From Leptospira perolatii (GTDB lineage Bacteria; Spirochaetota; Leptospiria; Leptospirales; Leptospiraceae): a stretch of 64,000 nt of DNA. Below, one piece after another: positions 10,424 to 20,098 of this stretch (within the stretch, counting starts at the first letter, position 1; every line of letters starts with the position of its first letter). The translations under genes and the position numbers were made by a program. Location: NCBI RefSeq assembly GCF_002811875.1, contig NZ_NPDZ01000005.1:186001-250000 (forward strand), given 5' to 3'. Under the pieces are notes generated by a model. The model searched no databases, was not told where the DNA came from, and saw only the letters and a list, made by a program, of their open reading frames with translations.

Positions 10424-10879
10424 ATGAATTTCAGGAAGTCTAGCAGATTTACAGGAGCGGGCGGAACAAAAGCAGGGCAGATCGAATTGGCCCCGCTTAT
10501 CGATGTGATCTGTTTTATCGTAATCTACTTCTTGATGAACGCCACTTTAGAAAAATCCACAGTCGTAAAGATTGAATTGCCTAGATCTTCGAGTATCGCT
10601 CAAGAAAAGAAAAAAGACGAGTTAGTGATCACGATCAATAAAGACGGCAAAATCTTTCTAGACAAAGACACAGAACCGGTTCCCATTGAAAAGTTAACAG
10701 ATAAGATAAAGATTTTCATGGGTCCAGAAGAGAAACGAGAAGCGAACAAGAATAGGGTGATCATTCGCGGTGATGGGTCTGCAAATTATCAGACCATTGT
10801 AAAAGTCATCGATAAGGTAAATGAAGCGGGAGTAACTCGTTTCAATTTGGCAATGGTTCGTCAGCCCGGAGGTCAATAA
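10424..10879 (+). CDS. exbD: ExbD/TolR-family biopolymer transport protein
   Basis: A 151-residue protein with a short cytoplasmic N-terminus, one membrane helix (about residues 24-41) and a periplasmic domain. The conserved membrane aspartate of ExbD/TolR is D27 in [18 protein letters not shown]. The periplasmic part ends with the expected segment [20 protein letters not shown], where a conserved basic residue precedes the GDG turn. It is five bases after exbB, so the two form one unit that probably assembles as an ExbB/ExbD complex. Confidence 0.9.
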   Translation: MNFRKSSRFTGAGGTKAGQIELAPLIDVICFIVIYFLMNATLEKSTVVKIELPRSSSIAQEKKKDELVITINKDGKIFLDKDTEPVPIEKLTDKIKIFMGPEEKREANKNRVIIRGDGSANYQTIVKVIDKVNEAGVTRFNLAMVRQPGGQ

Positions 10880-10922
10880 GCGCGCTATCCAGGTTGGCTG
10901 GAAGTAGGCCAATCGGGAGAGT

Positions 10923-13853
10923 TTGACTTTCGCCAGGCGAAAAGATGGTTACGAGCAAGAATTGAAAAGAAAGAGTCAATTATACAAGTACCTCACTATT
11001 TTTTTCCTTACCGGCTCTGTGTTTTTTTCGGGGGAGATATCTGAACTATTCTCCAAGAGAAATGAGTATTTTGGGAAGGTTATTAAAGAGGTAACCTTCA
11101 AAGGAAATAAGAACACTTCCAACTCGGATATAGAATCTCTCATTGAAATGAGACCTGGCAAAATTCTAGGAAAAGGAATTGTGGACAGGGACCTCAAGAC
11201 TCTCTTTGCTTCCGGCTTTTTCTACTACGTAGACATCCAAGCGGAAGATCTCGAGGACGGAGTTCGCATCGTTATAGAACTGAGAGAAAGACCGAGAGTC
11301 AAAGAAGTAGAATTCGTTGGTGCCGACGAAGTATTTCCAGCGGACTTAAGGGAAAAGATGCCTCTGAAGGACAACGAGGTCATCACTGCGGAAAAGGTTG
11401 CGAAGTCTAGGGATTTGATCCTGCAAAAATACAGGGACGAAGGCTTCTTTCTCGCGTACGTAAAAACCGAACTCGGAAAAATTGATCCGAAAACAAATTT
11501 GGTGAAGGTAAGATTCATCATAGACGAAGGCGAAGAGATTCCGGTTGCAAAGATTAATATTTACGGAAACGAAGCGGTAGAAACATCCGAGCTTCTCGGC
11601 TTGATGGAGATGAAAGAAGAGGGCTTGTTCGAAGGTGGAAACTTTAAAGAGAGTTCCTTCGAAAAAGACAAAGAAGTTCTCGTAGCATATCTAAAGAGCA
11701 AAGGATATCTGGACGCGGAGTTATTGAGAGAAGGAACCGGTTGGGAGATCCGCTGGGAAAATCCGGAAAAGAAAGATAGAAGGGTGATCATCGTAAATCT
11801 AAAGTTTTACGAAGGTCAGATCTATTATTTCAACGGTTACACAGTTGGCCACGACATGACTACCGATTCTGAAGGCAGACCCCTTTTCTTAAACAAAGAG
11901 AAAAATCCTCCAGAGACTCCGAAAGACAAACTGGTTCCGTTGTTCACTGCTGGCGAAATCGAAAAGAATTTGGATTATTCTGGCAAGGACGTAGGCGAAA
12001 TCTTCGACGAGGCAAGATTTGCAAGAGATAGAGCCTACGTGAACGAAATTTACGGATCGAAAGGACATATTTTCGCTCAGGTGATTCCAAGGAGAAAAGT
12101 GATCTCTTTGGATCCGGAAAGCTTGGAATATTATGAGAATTGCTACGCTCGAAAATCGGAAGAAGAGAGAAAACTTTGCGAATCCGAGTACAAACAGTTA
12201 AGCATTCGAAGATTAAGAGAACTTTATACTAGAAATCCAGAGCTGAGGGGTAGGAAATTCGTTCACGTGGATTTCACGATCCGCGAAAACAATCTAGCAA
12301 GAATCGAAAACGTAATCATCAAAGGGAATAAGAAGACTCTAGACAAAGTGATTCGAAGGGAGCTTCTGTTTAAAACAGGGGACTTGTTCGATTCCGGAAT
12401 GGTGAACCGCTCTCGTGAAAGGATATTTAACCTTGGCTACTTTAAAGAAGTAAACTTTAACATGAGACCGGGTTCGGATGACACGAAGATGAACCTGATC
12501 ATCGAAGTGTTGGAGCAACCGACTGGAACGGTCTCGATGGGGGGCGGTTACGGAACGATCACCGGCTTTACCATCTTTACAGAGTTAGGTGAAAACAACC
12601 TGAATGGAACCGGACAGAAAGTATCCGGACGTTTGGAGTTCGGTCCTTTTAGAAGATACTTCCAGATTTCTTGGACAGAGCCTTGGCTGTATGACAAGCC
12701 TTGGTCTTTGACTCTTTCGCTTTTTTATTTCTCCAGAAGCGTCTTCGTAGGAGCAAACTCTACAGTTACGATCACCGAAAACTCTCAAGCAGCAATTACA
12801 GAAAGAGCCACCTATGATAACAATGGGGTGGGTTTTACTGCAGGGATCGCGCATAGGCTTTTCACGAACTGGACTCACTTTCATAGATACACTCCAGCTT
12901 TTTACTCATATTCGAATCCGACTGCTTTGGTTTCGGATGCTGTGTTAGCGAACGTTAGGCGGGGTTGGCAATTCCGATCCCAGATCACTAACGGAATCGT
13001 GTACGATATTCGTGATAACGTATTCAATGCTACTCAGGGATATAACTTACTGTTCCAAGTGGACAACGTAGGTCAGTATTTGGGTGGTGCTTCTCACTTT
13101 GACCAGTATAGAGTGACTGCCGAATATTATCACACTTGGTTCGACTTCACTTTCGGAGGTCTGCTCCGAAATAATATGCTAAGAAGGTGGAGAGTCGTGC
13201 AGGAGTTCCGTACTTCCGACGTATTCACCTTCCAAAGAGCCCCTCGTTATGGAAAGCAAGATCCGATTCAGGACCCGTACATTCGACCTCAAGATTTATT
13301 GATCTTAGGTGGTTACGAATCTTTGAGAGGTTGGTTTTATAACGACGCAAAGTTTCCGACGGAATGGAGGGACGGAGCGGCTCACAGGATTTTATTCGGT
13401 TCTGAACTCAGGATTCCAATTGAACCCAGCTTACTCTGGTTAGTTATTTTCTTGGACGCGGGAGCGCTCTACGAAGAAGTGAACCGAGCAACCGGTCTGA
13501 AGAAAGATTACTACGACAGTTATATTACGGATCGAGATAATGAAATCGCTAAGGATAACAAGGCTTGGTATTTGAAAAACGAGAGAAATCCTCAAAATGG
13601 AAAAAGGGCAGACGTTACCTTTGATGAGTTGAACAATCCTCGAAGACTTGTTTTGGCTTCGGATAATGTGTCTTTGGATCGTCTGCGCTACTCTTGGGGA
13701 ATTGGACTCAGGATTCAGATCCCAGTTTTACCTTTACGTATTTATTTTGCACAAAAGCTTAGATATACAGGAGATCCTTTGGCTCCGTTCTCCAGGTACG
13801 AATCGGACCGCGCGTTTCAGTTCGTTTTCGGGATCGGAGATTATCGATTCTAA
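10923..13853 (+). CDS. bamA: Outer membrane protein assembly factor BamA
   Basis: BamA inserts beta-barrel proteins into the outer membrane. The 976 residues begin with a signal-anchor-like segment (about residues 20-36) and continue with POTRA repeats, for example IKEVTFKGNKNTSNSDIESL and, later, IENVIIKGNKKTLDKVIRREL. The C-terminal half is a 16-strand-type barrel ending in FQFVFGIGDYRF with a terminal phenylalanine. It is longer than E. coli BamA (810), mainly through inserts between POTRA domains (about 285-470). The start is TTG, with GGGAG at 10915-10919, close to the codon; a TTG at 10959 is an alternative. exbB and exbD lie directly upstream. Confidence 0.93.
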   Translation: MTFARRKDGYEQELKRKSQLYKYLTIFFLTGSVFFSGEISELFSKRNEYFGKVIKEVTFKGNKNTSNSDIESLIEMRPGKILGKGIVDRDLKTLFASGFFYYVDIQAEDLEDGVRIVIELRERPRVKEVEFVGADEVFPADLREKMPLKDNEVITAEKVAKSRDLILQKYRDEGFFLAYVKTELGKIDPKTNLVKVRFIIDEGEEIPVAKINIYGNEAVETSELLGLMEMKEEGLFEGGNFKESSFEKDKEVLVAYLKSKGYLDAELLREGTGWEIRWENPEKKDRRVIIVNLKFYEGQIYYFNGYTVGHDMTTDSEGRPLFLNKEKNPPETPKDKLVPLFTAGEIEKNLDYSGKDVGEIFDEARFARDRAYVNEIYGSKGHIFAQVIPRRKVISLDPESLEYYENCYARKSEEERKLCESEYKQLSIRRLRELYTRNPELRGRKFVHVDFTIRENNLARIENVIIKGNKKTLDKVIRRELLFKTGDLFDSGMVNRSRERIFNLGYFKEVNFNMRPGSDDTKMNLIIEVLEQPTGTVSMGGGYGTITGFTIFTELGENNLNGTGQKVSGRLEFGPFRRYFQISWTEPWLYDKPWSLTLSLFYFSRSVFVGANSTVTITENSQAAITERATYDNNGVGFTAGIAHRLFTNWTHFHRYTPAFYSYSNPTALVSDAVLANVRRGWQFRSQITNGIVYDIRDNVFNATQGYNLLFQVDNVGQYLGGASHFDQYRVTAEYYHTWFDFTFGGLLRNNMLRRWRVVQEFRTSDVFTFQRAPRYGKQDPIQDPYIRPQDLLILGGYESLRGWFYNDAKFPTEWRDGAAHRILFGSELRIPIEPSLLWLVIFLDAGALYEEVNRATGLKKDYYDSYITDRDNEIAKDNKAWYLKNERNPQNGKRADVTFDELNNPRRLVLASDNVSLDRLRYSWGIGLRIQIPVLPLRIYFAQKLRYTGDPLAPFSRYESDRAFQFVFGIGDYRF

Positions 13854-13870
13854 GTTTTGGGAGTTCCACT

Positions 13871-16063
13871 TTGGACTTAACGGAAGGTCTTAACGGACCT
13901 CAAAAAGCTGCAGTCGAGCGTCTCGACGGTCCAGTGCTCATTCTCGCTGGAGCTGGTTCCGGCAAGACTAGAGTGATCACTCATCGAATCGCCAATTTAA
14001 TCTTGAATAGAAGGACAGACGCGATCTGTGCACTGACTTTTACGAATAAAGCCGCGGCAGAAATGTCGGAACGGGTCAAAGCATTGGTTCCGAATCTTCC
14101 TTTTAATGTACAGATCAAGACATTTCATTCGATCGCACTGTATATACTGAGAAGGGAAGCTTCCAGACTCGGGATAGATTCAGGGTTTACTGTTTACGAT
14201 TCTACACTTCAGGAATCCTTAATTAAGCAAATCTTAAAGGATCTACATGAAGATCCAAAGCAGTACAAACCTTCCACTCTTGCAGATATTTTCTCTTCGA
14301 TGAAAGACTCTATGCTGGACCCGGATGGTTATGTGAGAAAGGAGAACTTTTCCTACAGATCTCAAGTAATTTCCAAGATCTATTCCGAATACGAAAAGAG
14401 GAAAACCAAAAACCAAGCTTTCGATTTTGGTGACTTGATTTTAAAGGTAGTCAGGCTATTTGAGCAGGACAGGGAAGTACTAACCAAATACCAAAATCGT
14501 TGGCAGTACGTGATGGTGGACGAATACCAAGATACGAATAAGGTACAATACAGATTGGTCCGATTGCTTTCCGGTGACAGAGGAAATTTGTGCGTAGTGG
14601 GAGACGACGACCAGTCCATCTATTCCTGGAGAGGAGCAGATATTTCTAATATACTAAATTTTGAAAAAGATTTTCCGAATGCTTTTGTAGTGAAGCTTGA
14701 AGAGAATTATCGTTCTACAGCAAAGATCATCCAAGCTGCTTCGAGGGTTATTTCCAATAATCCTGAGAGAAAAGAAAAGGAATTATTCACCAACAATCCT
14801 CCGGGAGAACCGGTGCAACTCTCAGAGTACGAGAATGAGACTGAAGAAGCATTTGATGTGGTTCGAAAAATCAGATCCAAGGTCTCTAAGGGAAAAGTAT
14901 ATAAAGAATTCGCAATTTTCTACAGAACGAATGCGCAGTCTAGAAACTTTGAAGAAGCGTTACGTTCGGCAGGAATTCCTTACAAGATATTCGGAGGGTT
15001 TAGGTTCTTTGATCGGGCAGAGATTAAGGATATGGTAGCCTACTTGAATGTCGTAGCGAATCCGATGGATTCAGTTTCTTTGCTGCGAATCGTGAATAAT
15101 CCGCCGCGCGGAATCGGAGAAGCAAGCCTAGATAAGATGAGGGAATTTTCCATAGAAAAAGGAATTTCACTTTTGGAATGCTTGGGTGATCCGGGGCTTC
15201 CTTTAAAAAAGGCAGGTCTTGCGAAAGTGAAAGAGCTCTTCCATCTTTTCGAAGATCTGATCGACAAAAAGGAAAAAAGGGTACTTCCTTCCAAGATCGC
15301 TCTAGAAATCGTGCAAAGGTCCGGATGGATCGAGTATATGCAGCGTAATTCTCATGATGAAGAAGCGATTTCCAGAGTGGAGAACGTTAGAGAATTCATC
15401 AATTCTATAGAAGAATACGAAGAGAGAGAAGACTCTCCGAATCTAGAAGAGTATCTGAACCAGATCAGTCTTTTGACTTCGGAAGAAGATTCTGCCCAGC
15501 TTACAGACTATGTTCACCTAATGACAGTACACAATGCAAAAGGACTAGAATTTCCTATAGTTCTTTTGACCGGTTTAGAGGAGGGCACATTTCCTCATAC
15601 GATGTCCCTCGAAGAACCGAAAGGTGAAGAAGAAGAGAGAAGGTTGTTTTATGTGGCTTTGACCCGCGCAAGGGAAGATCTATTTCTGAGCTACTGTAGA
15701 TACTCTAGAAAATTCGGAAAAGTGGAGCCTAGAATTGCTTCTAGATTTCTCTCCGAAATCCCGAGAGAGTGCTTCGACTCTGAAGGATCGGTTCGTCACT
15801 TCGGAGTCCGTCGGCCTTCCGGTCCGCCTGTAGCTTCCGCGGTGACTTCGGTACTTACAGAAATCGACCCGGAAATCGAACAGGGTGAGCCTTTGGGTGA
15901 AGAGGCCCAAATCGGAGAAGGGGATAAGGTAAAACACGCTCAGTTCGGGATTGGCGTCGTGGTCGGAGTTCTGGGAAATGGTAAAAACAGGAAAGTGAAA
16001 ATTCGGTTCGGAAACCTGGAGAAAAACTTTTTCCTTGCTTATACTCCTTTGGAGAAATTATAA
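13871..16063 (+). CDS. pcrA: UvrD/PcrA-type superfamily 1 DNA helicase
   Basis: A 3'-5' helicase used in repair and replication-fork maintenance. Helicase motifs run in order: LNGPQKAAV (Q motif), AGAGSGKT at residues 26-33, LTFTNKAAAEM, VDEYQDTN around residues 216-223, DDDQSIYSWRGAD, LEENYRST, then LMTVHNAKGLEFP and FYVALTRA in the second half. The C-terminus has the PcrA/UvrD tail with a GVG turn (FGIGVVVGVLGNG). At 730 residues it matches PcrA. The start is TTG with GGGAG eight bases upstream. It follows bamA by only 17 bases. Confidence 0.93.
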   Translation: MDLTEGLNGPQKAAVERLDGPVLILAGAGSGKTRVITHRIANLILNRRTDAICALTFTNKAAAEMSERVKALVPNLPFNVQIKTFHSIALYILRREASRLGIDSGFTVYDSTLQESLIKQILKDLHEDPKQYKPSTLADIFSSMKDSMLDPDGYVRKENFSYRSQVISKIYSEYEKRKTKNQAFDFGDLILKVVRLFEQDREVLTKYQNRWQYVMVDEYQDTNKVQYRLVRLLSGDRGNLCVVGDDDQSIYSWRGADISNILNFEKDFPNAFVVKLEENYRSTAKIIQAASRVISNNPERKEKELFTNNPPGEPVQLSEYENETEEAFDVVRKIRSKVSKGKVYKEFAIFYRTNAQSRNFEEALRSAGIPYKIFGGFRFFDRAEIKDMVAYLNVVANPMDSVSLLRIVNNPPRGIGEASLDKMREFSIEKGISLLECLGDPGLPLKKAGLAKVKELFHLFEDLIDKKEKRVLPSKIALEIVQRSGWIEYMQRNSHDEEAISRVENVREFINSIEEYEEREDSPNLEEYLNQISLLTSEEDSAQLTDYVHLMTVHNAKGLEFPIVLLTGLEEGTFPHTMSLEEPKGEEEERRLFYVALTRAREDLFLSYCRYSRKFGKVEPRIASRFLSEIPRECFDSEGSVRHFGVRRPSGPPVASAVTSVLTEIDPEIEQGEPLGEEAQIGEGDKVKHAQFGIGVVVGVLGNGKNRKVKIRFGNLEKNFFLAYTPLEKL

Positions 16064-16124
16064 CGAAAGGGAAAGTTCCCGTTCGGAAAAACCGATACTA
16101 GAACCAAGGAGAACAGGAAAGCCC

Positions 16125-16556
16125 ATGAAACGCATCCTAGGTTTGGCTTTGGCAGTTGCCTTAGTAAGTCCGCTTTTTGCGGGAAAAGTAACCGGTCTCG
16201 TTGAGGAATTCAACAAGGTCGAAGAATTCAATAAGAATCGAAAGATTTCGGAGGCTTCTAAAAAAGCCACTCTTGAAAAAAACTTATTTTCAGCGCTTAA
16301 ATACAGCCTCCATCGGAAGTATCTGAATTATAAGGATTTTTTAAAGGACATGAATGCAGATTCGGTTCAATATGAACAGCAAAAAGGAACCTACGCTGTT
16401 TATGTGCGCTACAAGAATTTCATCGTTTTTTATAGTTATTTAATGGATCCGGAAATTTATCTACAGACTCCAGAAAACGAAGTATTTTATATCCGTCCAG
16501 AAAAAATGGAAGAAGAGGTTCACAAGGACGAGAGCAAACCTAGTCCTGGGAAATAG
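16125..16556 (+). CDS. Small exported hypothetical protein
   Basis: A 143-residue protein with a clear signal peptide (MKRILGLALAVALVSPLFAG, cleavage probably after FA). The mature part is charged and helical, then tyrosine-rich (GTYAVYVRYKNFIVFYSYL), suggesting a small beta-containing periplasmic domain. An in-frame upstream start at 16035 would bury the signal peptide, so I use the ATG at 16125, which has purine-rich sequence upstream. I do not recognise the family. It lies between pcrA and cysQ, 11 bases before the latter. Confidence 0.72.
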   Translation: MKRILGLALAVALVSPLFAGKVTGLVEEFNKVEEFNKNRKISEASKKATLEKNLFSALKYSLHRKYLNYKDFLKDMNADSVQYEQQKGTYAVYVRYKNFIVFYSYLMDPEIYLQTPENEVFYIRPEKMEEEVHKDESKPSPGK

Positions 16557-16567
16557 ATTTCCGAAGG

Positions 16568-17437
16568 ATGGTTTTTCCTGACGAAGCCGACAGAGTATCC
16601 GAATTAGTTCTCAAAGCGGCCGATGAGATTTTGAAAATCTATCGGACCGACTTTCCGGTGTACGAAAAAAAGAAAGGAGATCCGGTTACAGAAGCCGATT
16701 TACTGGCAAATCGGATCATTGTCCAGGGGATACAATCGATTTGGGGAGATCCTGTCCGCTCAGAAGAAGATGCGGCTTCGCATTCTGCAAAATTAGATTT
16801 TCATAAGAGAATCTGGATACTGGATCCCATCGATGGTACGAGAGAGTTCGTCTCTAAGAACCCAGAATTTGCTCTAAGTTTGGGTTTGGTTGAAGACGGC
16901 AGACCGATTTTTGGAATCGTAATGAATCCAGCTAACGGAGAATTCTTCTGGGGAAAAGATGGCGTCGGCGCCGGATTTGAAATTCTTTCTCCGCCTTTCC
17001 AAGGGCAAAAGATTCAGTGGTCTCAGTCCAAAAAGTTTCTAGAAGAAGAATCTTACACCTCCTCCGAAAATCACAGTAAGATTCTAATTTCAAAGTCCGA
17101 AGAAAGGCAAGGTTTGTTTCGCAACGCTTCGTATTCCGAAAAATTTACTTTAAAAACCACTGGATCGATCGCGTACAAACTCGCTTTAGTCGGAGTCGGA
17201 AAATTTCCACTCGTATTGTCGCTTCGTCCCAAAAATGATTGGGATATCGCCGGCGGGATCGCGATTATTCGAGCATCCGGAGGGTTCGACTTGGAACTTA
17301 AAACCGAACTGCCTTATACTTTTCCCAGTGCTGAGAAAGGAATCGGATTGTTGGCAGGACACAAGAATACTTTAGAAAAGTTTCATGAATTATACGGAAA
17401 GGAAGTTTCGAAAAGTGTGAAGTATTCCTGGGATTAA
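16568..17437 (+). CDS. cysQ: 3'(2'),5'-bisphosphate nucleotidase, CysQ-like
   Basis: A member of the magnesium-dependent, lithium-sensitive phosphatase superfamily that includes CysQ and inositol monophosphatases. Metal-binding motifs are visible: GDPVTEADLLAN (residues 37-48), the EE pair in VRSEEDAA (about 63-70), WILDPIDGTREF (83-94) and NDWDIAGGIAI near residue 220. The DGTREF form and the 289-residue length favour CysQ, which recycles 3'-phosphoadenosine 5'-phosphate. An inositol-phosphatase role is the alternative. It starts 11 bases after the small exported protein gene. Confidence 0.82.
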   Translation: MVFPDEADRVSELVLKAADEILKIYRTDFPVYEKKKGDPVTEADLLANRIIVQGIQSIWGDPVRSEEDAASHSAKLDFHKRIWILDPIDGTREFVSKNPEFALSLGLVEDGRPIFGIVMNPANGEFFWGKDGVGAGFEILSPPFQGQKIQWSQSKKFLEEESYTSSENHSKILISKSEERQGLFRNASYSEKFTLKTTGSIAYKLALVGVGKFPLVLSLRPKNDWDIAGGIAIIRASGGFDLELKTELPYTFPSAEKGIGLLAGHKNTLEKFHELYGKEVSKSVKYSWD

Positions 17438-17490
17438 GCCAGAAAGTTTGCTACTTATTCAGAAGAAAGTTCCTAAAAAACAAGGACCTG

Positions 17491-18690
17491 TTGTTGAAAA
17501 AAAAAAATTCCTCTAAAAAGAATCCAAAGCAAAAGGTCGGAAGCAATCAAGCCTCCATTGGCTTCGTAAGAAAATATAGGATCGGGGTAGACGCGCGACC
17601 TTTTTCTACACCGGTCTCTGGAGTCGGAAGATTGATAGAGTCTCTGATCTCCGGTTTTGTGAAGGATCCAAGATTTGAATTCATTTTATTTACTCACAAG
17701 GAAATTCATCCGAGTTATACTCATCTCTTAAAACTTCCCAATATCAAAGTGGAAGTCGGAAAAGGATTTCTCGCTAAGAAGGGAGGGATCTATTTCGCGT
17801 TACTGCTTCCGATTCGACTATGGAAAAAGCCAGTCGATATTTTTTGGGGAACGCAACAGGTGTTTCCTCTGTTCCTTTCCGCAGATATTCCTGGAGTGTT
17901 GACCTATCACGACTTAGTCGCATATCGGTTTCCGAGTACGATGCGACCTATCGCAAGATACCAACAATATTTTTATCTAGAAAGGAGCGCAAAACGAGCC
18001 GAGATCATTTTAGCAAATTCGAAAGCTACCGCAAAAGAAGTCTCGGAACATTTCGAAATTCCTAAGGATAAGATTAGGGTAGTGTATCCGAATCTAAACT
18101 TGGAAACAAAATCGAATTCTAATTTACAAGTTGCGCCGTCGTCTAAAACGAAAAACCTGCCGAAAAAATTCATGCTATCGGTCTCCACCGTAGAACCAAG
18201 GAAAAATTTCGGCTTCCTCAAAAAGGCCTACGATGAATACAGAAATTTGTGCAAAGAAAAGGGCTGGCTTTGGGTGCACGCTGGCAAGGCAGGTTGGGAA
18301 TCTCCAGAATTTTTGAAACAGTTAAGAAAGGACTCAGAAAGTGGAAAAATACTCTGGATCGATTCTCCCAGCGATTTAGAGGTTCAATACCTATATTCAC
18401 GGGCTAGCTTGTTTCTTTTTCCATCTTTGTATGAAGGATTTGGAATTCCGCTTCTAGAAGCTTTAAACCGGAACCTGCCTTGCATCGTCTCGGATCTAGA
18501 GGTATTCCACGAAATTGCAGGAAAGTCCGCTTTGTACTTATCAATCCAGGATCCTAAGGTTTGGTCGAAGGCAATGCTTGATTTTACCCTGAAACGGAAG
18601 AAATTGCCGAAGCCGAATCTGAAGAAATTTGACAGAACCGCTGCTGTCGAAGTGACTAAAGAAGCGTTTTTGAATATTGTAAAATTATGA
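17491..18690 (+). CDS. GT4-family glycosyltransferase
   Basis: A retaining glycosyltransferase of the GT-B fold, 399 residues. The N-terminal domain begins at RIGVDARPF with the glycine loop SGVGRLIESL. The C-terminal nucleotide-sugar domain begins at MLSVSTVEPRKNF and carries the E-x7-E motif in YEGFGIPLLEALNRNLP, followed by IVSDLEVFHEIAG. The first 25 residues are lysine-rich and look like an extension. The start is TTG with AAGGACC upstream. The acceptor is unknown; LPS or another surface glycan is likely in this organism. Confidence 0.85.
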   Translation: MLKKKNSSKKNPKQKVGSNQASIGFVRKYRIGVDARPFSTPVSGVGRLIESLISGFVKDPRFEFILFTHKEIHPSYTHLLKLPNIKVEVGKGFLAKKGGIYFALLLPIRLWKKPVDIFWGTQQVFPLFLSADIPGVLTYHDLVAYRFPSTMRPIARYQQYFYLERSAKRAEIILANSKATAKEVSEHFEIPKDKIRVVYPNLNLETKSNSNLQVAPSSKTKNLPKKFMLSVSTVEPRKNFGFLKKAYDEYRNLCKEKGWLWVHAGKAGWESPEFLKQLRKDSESGKILWIDSPSDLEVQYLYSRASLFLFPSLYEGFGIPLLEALNRNLPCIVSDLEVFHEIAGKSALYLSIQDPKVWSKAMLDFTLKRKKLPKPNLKKFDRTAAVEVTKEAFLNIVKL

Positions 18691-18732
18691 TTCTCTAATT
18701 CTCAAATGTATGAGAAAAAATGACTTTTGAGG

Positions 18733-19140
18733 TTAGAAATTCAAAAAGTGGAAGGATCCTTTTTTTGCCTCCAGAATTCCTGAAAAAGCGATCCCGGTCT
18801 GAAACTTCCATACAAGGTGAATCCTCTGCCTGTCGAGGGCTTGAAATATGATTTCGGAATTCTGATCAGGTAAGAATCTGAATAGATCCTCTTTTCTTTC
18901 CCATTCATCTTCGATTAAGGTTTTGCGAGTGATGCTTACTTCGGATTTCGGGCTTTTTAACAAAAGATGCAACCCAGCATTCCGGTTCCAGGAAAGAATC
19001 ACAGAGACAGATTGACTCGAATCGAAAGGTCGCTCAGGATTTGCGATCGCTTCTATCCCCTTGCCGATGAACTTTTTGCTTTTGAGATAATTCTCAAATT
19101 CATCGAACTGGTAAAAGTAATTGTAAACATGGTCTGACAC
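18733..19140 (-). CDS. Hypothetical protein
   Basis: A 135-residue soluble protein starting with GTG (MSDHVYNYFYQFDEFENYL). It is rich in aromatic residues at both ends and has alternating hydrophobic stretches (SVSVILSWNRNAGLHLLL, then IHLVWKFQTGIAFSGIL) that suggest a beta sheet. No signal peptide, membrane segment or cysteine motif is seen. I do not recognise a family. It is convergent with the glycosyltransferase gene and divergent from the TlpA-like gene. Confidence 0.62.
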   Translation of the reverse strand: MSDHVYNYFYQFDEFENYLKSKKFIGKGIEAIANPERPFDSSQSVSVILSWNRNAGLHLLLKSPKSEVSITRKTLIEDEWERKEDLFRFLPDQNSEIIFQALDRQRIHLVWKFQTGIAFSGILEAKKGSFHFLNF

Positions 19141-19414
19141 GGGTGGATTCCCATACTTTTGGGGTGCAGCGTGTAATCAAGGAGAGAAAATTAAGTTTTC
19201 TCGAGGTAGCCCCGCCCTTCCTGGGCGGGGGCCGGTGCGGTGGTACCAATCCGTCCCTATTGCACAGATTCCGCTTTTCCGCAAGTAAGTTCTGCCTCCC
19301 TACATTTTGTAGGAGCTCCTACCTTGAACAAAGGGCTCCGAAATTCGGTCGGATCTCATTCCCTGAATTCGACTTGTAAGTCTTAGGCTTTCGAAGATTC
19401 TCGAAGCCATCACA
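19141..19414. other. Intergenic region with dispersed repeat
   Basis: About 270 bases between divergent genes. It is unlike its surroundings, with a GC-rich block in the middle. It contains repeat copy A (listed separately). A plus-strand frame at 19143-19379 runs straight through the hairpin and palindrome and is probably not a gene. The last 40 bases before the TlpA-like ATG show no strong ribosome-binding site. Confidence 0.6.
19205..19322. repeat. Dispersed intergenic repeat, copy A
   Basis: A GC-rich hairpin (CCCCGCCC at 19210-19217, loop TTCCT, GGGCGGGG at 19223-19230) is followed 78 bases later by the 14-base palindrome GTAGGAGCTCCTAC at 19309-19322. A CAAGTAA at 19282 lies 27 bases before the palindrome. 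The same parts in the same order and at nearly the same spacing recur at 28901-29020. Confidence 0.75.
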
Positions 19415-19936
19415 ATGAAACCGAATCGGCATTTTTTCCCTTTTGCATTTGCAGCAGTTCTTTTGGTCTTCGTTTTATTCAACCTGTTGTTTTGTAAAGG
19501 AGAGGAAGATCCGGAAATTTACCAAATTACACTTGTAGATTGGGATGGAAAGGAGACTCAACTTTCGGATTTCAAGGGAAAGGTGATCGTACTAGACTTT
19601 TGGGCTAGTTGGTGCGTGCCTTGCAAAAAGGCAGTTCCAGTCGTAGACGCTCTACAGAAAGAATTAGAAGGCAAAAACGCAGTGGTCCTGGGAGTAAACA
19701 CTGAGAATAACTTAAGCGTCGCACAAATTAGGAAAGCAGCGGAAGAATTTGGAATGAAGTACCCGAGTCTTTTGGACCCGGATTGGAAACTTGTCAATCA
19801 GCTCAGGTTAGAAGGTCAGCCGGCATTATTCGTTTTTAGCAAGTCCGGAAAAAGAATTCATTTTCAATACGGAATTTCCCAAAAGGACTTTCCCATGCTA
19901 AGAGGCCGCCTTAGAAACTGGTTGGACTCCCCCTAG
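19415..19936 (+). CDS. TlpA/ResA-like thioredoxin-fold lipoprotein
   Basis: A 173-residue membrane-anchored thiol-disulfide protein. The N-terminus is a hydrophobic signal ending in NLLFC, with C27 as the likely lipidated cysteine. The thioredoxin fold starts near residue 36, with the redox pair C67 and C70 in FWASWCVPCKKAVP and the cis-proline region GQPALFVFS. The domain has the AhpC/TSA-type insertion (GVNTENNLSVAQIRKAAEEF) seen in TlpA, ResA and CcmG. A role in keeping periplasmic cysteines reduced, for instance for cytochrome c maturation, is a family-based inference. Confidence 0.85.
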   Translation: MKPNRHFFPFAFAAVLLVFVLFNLLFCKGEEDPEIYQITLVDWDGKETQLSDFKGKVIVLDFWASWCVPCKKAVPVVDALQKELEGKNAVVLGVNTENNLSVAQIRKAAEEFGMKYPSLLDPDWKLVNQLRLEGQPALFVFSKSGKRIHFQYGISQKDFPMLRGRLRNWLDSP

Positions 19937-20038
19937 AAGTAGTCTCCGGTTTCCGAGGAGTTCCTTCCAGATTTTCCTGGCGTAAAGAGCGAAAAAAAGA
20001 TTTATTTCTATGGTTCGCATTTTAGTATAGGGACTTAT

Positions 20039-20055
20039 CTCCAACTCCCTTGGAG
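20039..20055 (+). promoter_or_regulatory. Short inverted repeat upstream of acyl-CoA ligase gene
   Basis: A six-base perfect inverted repeat (CTCCAA, loop CTCCC, TTGGAG) lies 44 bases before the ATG of the acyl-CoA ligase gene, in its probable 5' leader. It could be an operator half-site pair or a small RNA hairpin. Confidence 0.3.
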
Positions 20056-20098
20056 AAAATACATATTACCCTCTACGCATATTAGGAGAAATAGATTC

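Noticed and set aside
19143..19379. A 78-codon plus-strand frame
   Set aside because: It runs through the GC-rich hairpin and the palindrome of the dispersed repeat, so its coding appearance is probably an effect of repeat composition.
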